From assembly GCA_026392255.1 (NCBI GenBank), contig JAPLCJ010000002.1, positions 1-46,168 on the forward strand: DNA of 46,168 nt. Direction: 5' to 3'. The position numbers and the translations under genes were made by a program. The stretch is from Solirubrobacterales bacterium. Its GTDB lineage: Bacteria > Actinomycetota > Thermoleophilia > Solirubrobacterales > Solirubrobacteraceae. How positions within the stretch are numbered: the stretch's first letter is position 1; every line of letters starts with the position of its first letter. Of the stretch, positions 43,302-46,168 are shown in pieces. A model generated the notes under the pieces. That model did no database searches, was not told the DNA's origin, and saw nothing but the letters and a program-made list of their open reading frames with translations.

Positions 43302-43919
43302 ATGACAGTAAGGACATCCACCCTCAACTCAATCAATGCGACAGAGCCACACAGGCGCTCTCTGGAGGGATTGTGCCGCGATTCCGCATTCGGATACGCA
43401 AGTTCCGCTGCGGGACGTCAGGAGCCGGGCTGTGTAGTCAGCGCAGCCAGTGATTCCGCCCACTTTGCCCTTGTAATTATGTCTTCTGACGTATCGGAGA
43501 TCCTTCCGGACAATATTGCGGCCCAGATCCTTGGTGGCACCGCAAGTGAGACTCTTCTCCAGACAACGCTCTCAACGGGCGGCTTATTTGTTCTGGAGGC
43601 CGATCACCGAGTCACAGCATGGACAGGTTGCTTTCGAAGGCCACGCATATCGATTGCAACAGCCGATGGCGAGGTATATGAAATGGCCGCCAATGACACA
43701 CGCACAGACATGCGTCGCGAGTCGCTCACTCAAGGAGATCGCATCGTTGTTATCTCCGACACCGAGCCCAGCATCATCCCCGAGCCGTGGGATGCAATTG
43801 AGATGGCCACCTGTGACAACCCATCGCCGATGTCAGCGTGCTCCTGGCTGCTCGATGCCTCTGATGAGGCCTTGATTCCCTCTGATCGGATCGTCGCCTT
43901 ATGGCGCGTCGGATCCTAG
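43302..43919 (+). CDS. Uncharacterised protein, possibly a degenerate SpoIIE/PP2C-like phosphatase
   Basis: The 205-residue protein is not clearly recognised. The C-terminal half, with VTAWTGCFRRPRIS, ATADGEVYEMAA and LTQGDRIVVISDTEPS, follows the order of a SpoIIE/PPM phosphatase (AGHPPPLL, dGev.L, L.pGDrlvlyTDG), and FALVIMSSDVSE could match the first metal-binding GDVSGHG. If so, most metal ligands are lost, so it may be inactive or a binding protein. ATG 43302 is chosen over ATG 43242 because of the promoter position. Its stop overlaps that of the convergent hydrolase. Confidence 0.55.
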   Translation: MTVRTSTLNSINATEPHRRSLEGLCRDSAFGYASSAAGRQEPGCVVSAASDSAHFALVIMSSDVSEILPDNIAAQILGGTASETLLQTTLSTGGLFVLEADHRVTAWTGCFRRPRISIATADGEVYEMAANDTRTDMRRESLTQGDRIVVISDTEPSIIPEPWDAIEMATCDNPSPMSACSWLLDASDEALIPSDRIVALWRVGS

Positions 43920-44746
43920 ACGAGCTCTGTTACAAGCCGAGATAAAAAGGCGCCACGCCAAGCAATCGGCGATTCGCCCTCTTCCTCGACGACGAAGTCA
44001 GCCTCCGGAATAGCAGCCGACCATTGTCGAGCTGTCTCAAGCGGATGTCCAGGATCAGAGCTGTCCAGACTGCCCACAACCGTTGTTGGGAGCGTTAGAC
44101 AGTTGAGCGTGTCCCAACCCTCAAATGGCCTTGACCTAGGCACACCCATGAGTGCGTCAGAGAGAGCCTCGGGATTTGAGTGCTGGCGGAGCCGCTGAAG
44201 CGTCGCTCGCGTCACCACATCCAACCATTTGTCTGCTACCCCTCCCCCCTTCCATTCATCCACAAACCCCTCCGGCCCGTTTGTCCGCAATGCCTGCGAC
44301 AGCCGTTCCCAGTGTGCGAGCGTCGCTGGGTCAATCGGCTCAGTCGAGCTAAAGGCCGGTGTCACAAGCAGCAAGGCTGATGCCTCAACAGCGCCCGTCG
44401 CATAGGCGGCCGCAGCGGTATGCGCTCCCATGGATATCCCCATCAGAACCGGCCGAGTGGCCCCAGTCTGGGCGACTACGGCGCACAGATCCGCTACCAA
44501 GTGCGGGTACGTGTAGTCCACTGGACTTGGTGCGGCGTCGCTCCTTCCGTGCCCACGCGCGTCGAAGCTGATCACTCTCCAGCCCTCTTTTTCCAAGAGT
44601 CGCGATCCCATCAGCACATAACGCCGGCTTGCGGTCAAGCCATGCAAGAGCACTATGTCTCGGCCACTGCCAGACACTTCTCCGCGAAGGGTCGTGCCGT
44701 CAACGGAGACTGCCTCAAACTGGCTACCCCGAACCGGTCCGGTCAT
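43916..44746 (-). CDS. Alpha/beta-fold hydrolase
   Basis: The 276-residue protein has the alpha/beta hydrolase pattern: oxyanion-hole motif LLHGLTAS, FDARGHGRSDAAP, the nucleophile elbow GISMGAH, an acidic residue in VVGSLDSSDPGHP, and a C-terminal region where the histidine is expected. No signal peptide is present. The substrate is unknown. Its ATG overlaps the dinB stop (ATGA), so it is cotranscribed with dinB. Confidence 0.88.
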   Translation of the reverse strand: MTGPVRGSQFEAVSVDGTTLRGEVSGSGRDIVLLHGLTASRRYVLMGSRLLEKEGWRVISFDARGHGRSDAAPSPVDYTYPHLVADLCAVVAQTGATRPVLMGISMGAHTAAAAYATGAVEASALLLVTPAFSSTEPIDPATLAHWERLSQALRTNGPEGFVDEWKGGGVADKWLDVVTRATLQRLRQHSNPEALSDALMGVPRSRPFEGWDTLNCLTLPTTVVGSLDSSDPGHPLETARQWSAAIPEADFVVEEEGESPIAWRGAFLSRLVTELV

Positions 44747-45855
44747 CCGAATGGGAGGGAAAGCTGCTCACGTGGCTTCTCCTTGGCTCCAGAGAACCCC
44801 GCAACACGAACCCCTAGCAAGCGAACAGGTCTGTCTGGTTGGAACTCGTCAAGCAGCTGCCTAGCTATGCGCCCAACAGTCTCTCGGTCTGAGACCGAGT
44901 GCTCAAGGGTCCGAGCGCGCGTGTGGGTCTCAAAATCGGAGTATCGGATCTTGATACCTACGGTCCTACCTCTGTGACCATGGGTCTCAAGGGCATTGCA
45001 GAGCTCGAGTACCAACGGCGCCATCTTCTCACGCAGTTCTCCAATCCCCTCGACATCAACCGAGAACGTTGTCTCTCGCGATTCTGAAACCGCCTCACGA
45101 TCCGTCTGCACGGGAGTGTCGTCCTCAAATCGTGCTCTCGACCTCAGCCAAGGCCCCTGCCGAGAGCCGAACTCGTCAGTGAGGGCTTGGACGGACGCCT
45201 CCGAGAGGTCATCAACGGTGTAGATCTGAAGCCGCTCGAGCCGCTCGCGCGTCTTTGGGCCCACACCTGGCAGAAGGCGCGTGGAGGCGTCAGCGAACCG
45301 CATGCGTGCTTGCTCTTGAGAGAGGAAGACAAACCCATCCGGCTTTTCGGCATCCGAAGCCACCTTCGCCACGAGTCTGTTGGGTCCTATGCCAACGGAG
45401 GCGTGCAGACCGGTTTCCGTCCTAATGTCGTGGACGACACGCCGCATGGCCGCGCTCGGGGCGAGCATTCCGGTCAGATCAGCGTAGGCCTCATCCAGTC
45501 CCGCCTGTTCAACTTGGGGAACATGGTGCCGAATCAGGTCCATCACAGTGGCCGACATGCGCTTGTATGCCGGACCGTCAGGCGGAACAACAACAGCCTC
45601 TGGGCAAAGTCGAAGTGCCTTCGCGGTTGGCATTGCCGAACCGACCCCGAATTTCCGGGCCTCGTAGCTCGCAGTCGTTACAACCGACCTTGGGCCAGTG
45701 CCACTCACGATGACCGGGAGGCCCTTTAGCTCCGGCCGGCGTTGCAGCTCGACCGAAACGAAAAACGCGTCAAGGTCTAGGTGCGCGATCGTCCGGTTCA
45801 GATTCTCAATTCGCCCAGATCTGAAGTCGGCTCGCTCGTCCGCGCCTGTTGACAT
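44743..45855 (-). CDS. dinB: DNA polymerase IV (Y family)
   Basis: DinB is a low-fidelity polymerase for translesion synthesis. The 370-residue protein has the catalytic palm IAHLDLDAFFVSVE, the second acidic pair in QAGLDEAYADLTG, the helix-hairpin-helix LLPGVGPKTRERLERL, the little-finger domain, and a C-terminal clamp-binding motif QLSLPF. The ATG 45855 has a -10 element (TATGTT) 6 bases upstream. It is the first gene of a two-gene unit with the hydrolase. Confidence 0.95.
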   Translation of the reverse strand: MSTGADERADFRSGRIENLNRTIAHLDLDAFFVSVELQRRPELKGLPVIVSGTGPRSVVTTASYEARKFGVGSAMPTAKALRLCPEAVVVPPDGPAYKRMSATVMDLIRHHVPQVEQAGLDEAYADLTGMLAPSAAMRRVVHDIRTETGLHASVGIGPNRLVAKVASDAEKPDGFVFLSQEQARMRFADASTRLLPGVGPKTRERLERLQIYTVDDLSEASVQALTDEFGSRQGPWLRSRARFEDDTPVQTDREAVSESRETTFSVDVEGIGELREKMAPLVLELCNALETHGHRGRTVGIKIRYSDFETHTRARTLEHSVSDRETVGRIARQLLDEFQPDRPVRLLGVRVAGFSGAKEKPREQLSLPFG

Positions 45856-45861
45856 AGACCC

Positions 45862-45867
45862 AACATA
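45862..45867 (-). promoter_or_regulatory. -10 element of dinB (leaderless)
   Basis: On the minus strand this reads TATGTT, 6 bases before the ATG at 45855. No LexA-type palindrome is recognised around it. Confidence 0.45.
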
Positions 45868-45895
45868 CGCCCACCAGCGGCGCAGAGCGTCACTG

Positions 45896-46168
45896 CTAGG
45901 GCGTTACCCAGATGGTGTCCACTCCGTCGAAATGGAGTGCCCTAGCTGCCGCACCCGTCAAGTCAAACTCCCTACCGGAGATGTACGGGCCGCGGTCAAT
46001 CACTCTGGCGACGATAGTTCTGCCGCGGTAGCTAATGGTGACCTTCGTGCCACACGGAAGCGTCTTATGTGCGACACCCACTGTCTCGCGGTGAAGAACA
46101 CCCCCGCAGGCAACCGGATCTCCATAGAGCCCGTACCAAGACGCACCGGCAGGCCTGAATGCCCTGAC
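45896..46168 (-). CDS. RlpA-like septal ring protein, double-psi beta-barrel domain, truncated by the window edge
   Basis: RlpA-like proteins have a double-psi beta-barrel and act on peptidoglycan or at the septum. The visible C-terminal part of about 90 residues continues past base 46168: GASWYGLYGDPVACGG, then VGVAHKTLPCGTKV and VIDRGPYISGREFDLTGAAAR. The GTG at 46081 is internal. The two cysteines (in VACGG and LPCGT) may form a disulfide, as expected for an exported protein. The N-terminus, probably with a signal peptide, is not in the window. Confidence 0.88.
   Translation of the reverse strand, partial: VRAFRPAGASWYGLYGDPVACGGVLHRETVGVAHKTLPCGTKVTISYRGRTIVARVIDRGPYISGREFDLTGAAARALHFDGVDTIWVTP

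Overview
The window is a chromosomal segment of an actinobacterium, most likely from or near the class Thermoleophilia (Solirubrobacterales-like). The reasons are the gene order mihF-gmk-rpoZ-coaBC, RNase J directly after dapA, the MurT/GatD pair, an actinobacterial-type DapB, and a dapF-dapL pair; the MiaA, RlpA, NusA and DapF wording resembles Thermoleophilia proteins I remember. No database search was run, so this placement is inference. GC looks to be in the upper fifties, lower than usual for that class. Almost everything is housekeeping. I see no tRNA, rRNA, insertion sequence, prophage or CRISPR array, and no gene-free stretch longer than 300 bases.

Layout. 1-5685 (+): pyrimidine genes carA (5' end outside the window), carB, pyrK, pyrD, tightly overlapping. 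5696-8167 (+): a promoter, then mihF, gmk, rpoZ, coaBC. 8172-8546 (-): a small YbjN-like protein. 8556-17226 (+): a translation and RNA operon (a structured leader with an attenuator-like terminator, rimP, nusA, infB, rbfA, nrnA, truB, ribF, rpsO), then a peroxiredoxin and a DsbA-like thioredoxin. 17320-22785 (+): pnp, dapB, dapA and RNase J, the last with an apparent frameshift. 22792-24838 (-): a two-component system. 24893-32221 (+): ftsK, a RodZ-like protein, cinA, recA, recX, miaB. 32230-33021 (-): an SDR. 33048-37711 (+): miaA, dapF, dapL, hflX, dut. 37734-41743 (-): a small hypothetical gene, then the peptidoglycan-amidation group lipid kinase-murT-methyltransferase-gatD. 41827-46168: accessory genes in alternating directions (lipoprotein cyclophilin, membrane protein, possible degenerate phosphatase, hydrolase, dinB) and a partial rlpA at the right edge.

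How the genes work together. DapA, DapB, DapL and DapF would form the aminotransferase variant of the diaminopimelate route, but the DapF here lacks both catalytic cysteines. MurT and GatD would amidate D-glutamate of lipid II. RimP, NusA, IF2, RbfA, S15 and PNPase form the usual ribosome and RNA module, and NusA carries an extra Cys/His motif.

Expression signals. Many first genes have a TANNNT -10 element only 6-9 bases before the start codon, which suggests leaderless transcripts. Genes inside operons often overlap by four bases (ATGA, GTGA, TTGA and probably one CTGA), with unusually frequent TTG starts. The items most worth a second look are the Cys-less DapF, the RNase J frameshift, the rimP leader, the NusA tail and the probable CTG start of the DsbA-like gene.
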